DNA of 64,000 nt from Terebella lapidaria (Eukaryota > Annelida > Polychaeta > Terebellida > Terebellidae): positions 61,919,977-61,983,976 of the forward strand of contig OX424555.1 of NCBI GenBank assembly GCA_949152475.1. Direction: 5' to 3'. Below are positions 63,301 through 64,000 of this stretch, in pieces. The notes beneath the pieces are model-generated. The model ran no database searches, was not told the origin of the DNA, and saw nothing but the letters and a program-made list of their open reading frames with translations. Numbering within the stretch: position 1 is the first letter of the stretch; the number at the start of each line of letters is the position of its first letter. The position numbers and the translations under genes were made by a program.

Positions 63301-63893
63301 AATGATATAATGACAGGAAGATCGAATGCAAAAAAGTGTTTGAGCGTTTAGCTAGATCTGTGTCGTTGAACTTTGTTTCACATGAAAGCTTTGTGAATAT
63401 AACCTACTTGTAGGAAATGAAATATATTTTGTTCTCATAATTTGGGCAATTTCAATGGATTGAACGTATATGGAATGTGATATTCTGTGAGTAGGCCTAT
63501 CACATTTTTTTTATTCTTCCTGAATCATGTGAATGGTGGGGACGAGGTGGGGATGGGGTGGTGTGGAGTGGCGTTGCTCGCCTTCAGATACGCCACTGGA
63601 GAAGGCCTGCAATATCAGGATAATTCTACTATTTTCCAGATTTATGCCTCTTGGATGAAACAATGGACCGACGGAAGGGAGATTTCACTTGGCCAGTGAC
63701 AGTGGTAGGGTATCGCCGTTTGGTCCGATGTCCTTACTCCGTTCACTCGCCTGTCTATGGTAACCGCGACTGCCGTTTAGTTCCCAATGACAACGGCACG
63801 ATGGTACCAGGGTGGGGAGAGGTACACATAGCGGATTGCCCCGGGACCCCGCTCACAGAGTCACTCAAGGCAGCGAAAGCCTATCTCAACCGT
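60330..63893 (+). CDS. Adhesion/secretin-type GPCR, N-terminal exons (HRM domain); runs off the window
   Basis: Exon 60330-60510 begins MELLYGTVFFISLLIRVSKT, a signal peptide. An in-frame ATG at 60309 is possible but makes a poorer leader. It ends with one base of a split codon at GTATGT. Exon 63640-63893 follows TTTTCCAG, restores frame, and ends at GTAGGA in phase 0, so more exons lie right of 64000. It encodes WPVTVVG-x6-CPY, then NRDC, then GW-x6-DC, the spacing of the hormone-receptor (HRM) domain of class B GPCRs, preceded by two more cysteines (EHC, LC). HRM domains sit outside the cell ahead of the GAIN or seven-helix part, which is not visible, so the receptor assignment is an inference. 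The 3.1-kb intron is full of repeats. Confidence 0.55.
60640..60870. repeat. Copy of the CCGGAG-rich palindromic element, half length
   Basis: Closely matches 62790-63000 (ACACAGATACGGACTTTT..., GCATGCTCCGGGTGCTTTTT), inside the GPCR-like intron, and lacks the matching right arm. Confidence 0.75.
61716..61770. repeat. Facing C-run and G-run
   Basis: About 17 C (61719-61735), then AACGTAAAAACAAATTTG, then about 14 G (61755-61769); could fold into a hairpin. Confidence 0.85.
62150..62745. repeat. CCGGAG/CTCCGG-rich repeat, rearranged copy
   Basis: Dense CCGGAG motifs in both orientations and a three-fold TCCCGATAAC repeat (62616-62645). Segments match 62995-63190. Confidence 0.65.
62763..63301. 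mobile_element. 539-bp palindromic MITE-like element
   Basis: Inverted arms 62763-62837 and 63228-63301, about 74 bases, near-identical (both start TATGCT..TGGTCACATG read inward). GC-rich CCGGAG interior, no ORF of note. Target duplication not clear. Confidence 0.7.
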
Positions 63894-64000
63894 GTAGGAA
63901 CTAGTATATTATTTTTTTAACTAACCCTTGTACAATAATTATTTCGAGATGATATCTCATATATATTTATGACAACTCAGAGTATATAGTATACATGTAA

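Noticed and set aside
63487-63699. 70-codon frame ending at 63699 as the exon of the GPCR-like gene
   Set aside because: Its frame does not join the phase-1 donor at 60510 and stops within the region that encodes the HRM domain in the chosen frame.

Overview
The window looks like AT-rich nuclear DNA from a multicellular animal. Genes are split into short exons with GT-AG (one GC-AG) introns, and tandem repeats and transposon debris fill most of the rest. A marine lophotrochozoan such as a mollusc is my best guess, from the repeat style only and with low confidence. No bacterial, organellar, tRNA or rRNA feature was recognised.

Left third (1-26.7 kb): a cluster of four paralogous genes for small secreted proteins. 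Copy A (+, 28-993, first exon outside the window), copy B (+, 5134-6284, broken by a frameshift), copy C (-, 18890-16794) and copy D (+, 23940-26074). Each complete copy has five coding exons with intron phases 1-0-0-0: signal peptide exon, long amphipathic helix, loop, two helices separated by a cysteine loop, last helix. Six cysteines are conserved. This exon-to-helix layout is the one known for long-chain four-helix-bundle cytokines and hormones (IL-6, G-CSF, growth hormone). I infer a cytokine-like family that I cannot match by sequence to a named one. A and B lie in a recent tandem duplication.

B's 3' flank carries an 8,219-bp LTR retrotransposon (6331-14549, minus strand) with 895-bp LTRs differing at about 5 sites. 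The matching site in copy A is empty, which fixes the 4-bp target duplication. The element keeps gag and protease but has lost most of reverse transcriptase, RNase H and integrase. It also carries a C2H2 zinc-finger ORF with its own TATA box, preceded by the same TTCCGCGAACG repeat cluster that precedes the LTR TATA box.

Middle (26.7-40.2 kb): almost entirely repeats. There is a 134-bp satellite-like unit, a 121-bp array, a ~120-bp array, and ends of an unclassified composite transposon bounded by GGTTACCGGACC. One 2.9-kb copy is nested inside a CAGTGGTTCC-ended, TA-flanked element.

40.5-48.6 kb, minus strand: a nine-exon gene resembling TEDC2, the tubulin epsilon and delta complex protein 2 of centrioles. 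One of its introns holds about 53 tandem copies of an 86-bp unit. On the gene's sense strand every consensus unit contains a branch-point-like CTGAC, a pyrimidine tract with AG, a 27-nt in-frame stretch (EQHYQQLVH) and a GTAAGT donor. It therefore reads as a tandem array of complete micro-exons. A 150-bp palindromic MITE with a 9-bp target duplication sits inside it.

Right third (48.6-64 kb): a possible divergent first exon, a 1.7-kb hAT-type element with an internal large inverted repeat and a perfect 25-bp hairpin, inverted copies of the composite repeat, and finally the first two coding exons (60330-60510, 63640-63893) of a probable adhesion/secretin-type GPCR with a hormone-receptor (HRM) domain. 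That gene runs off the right edge.
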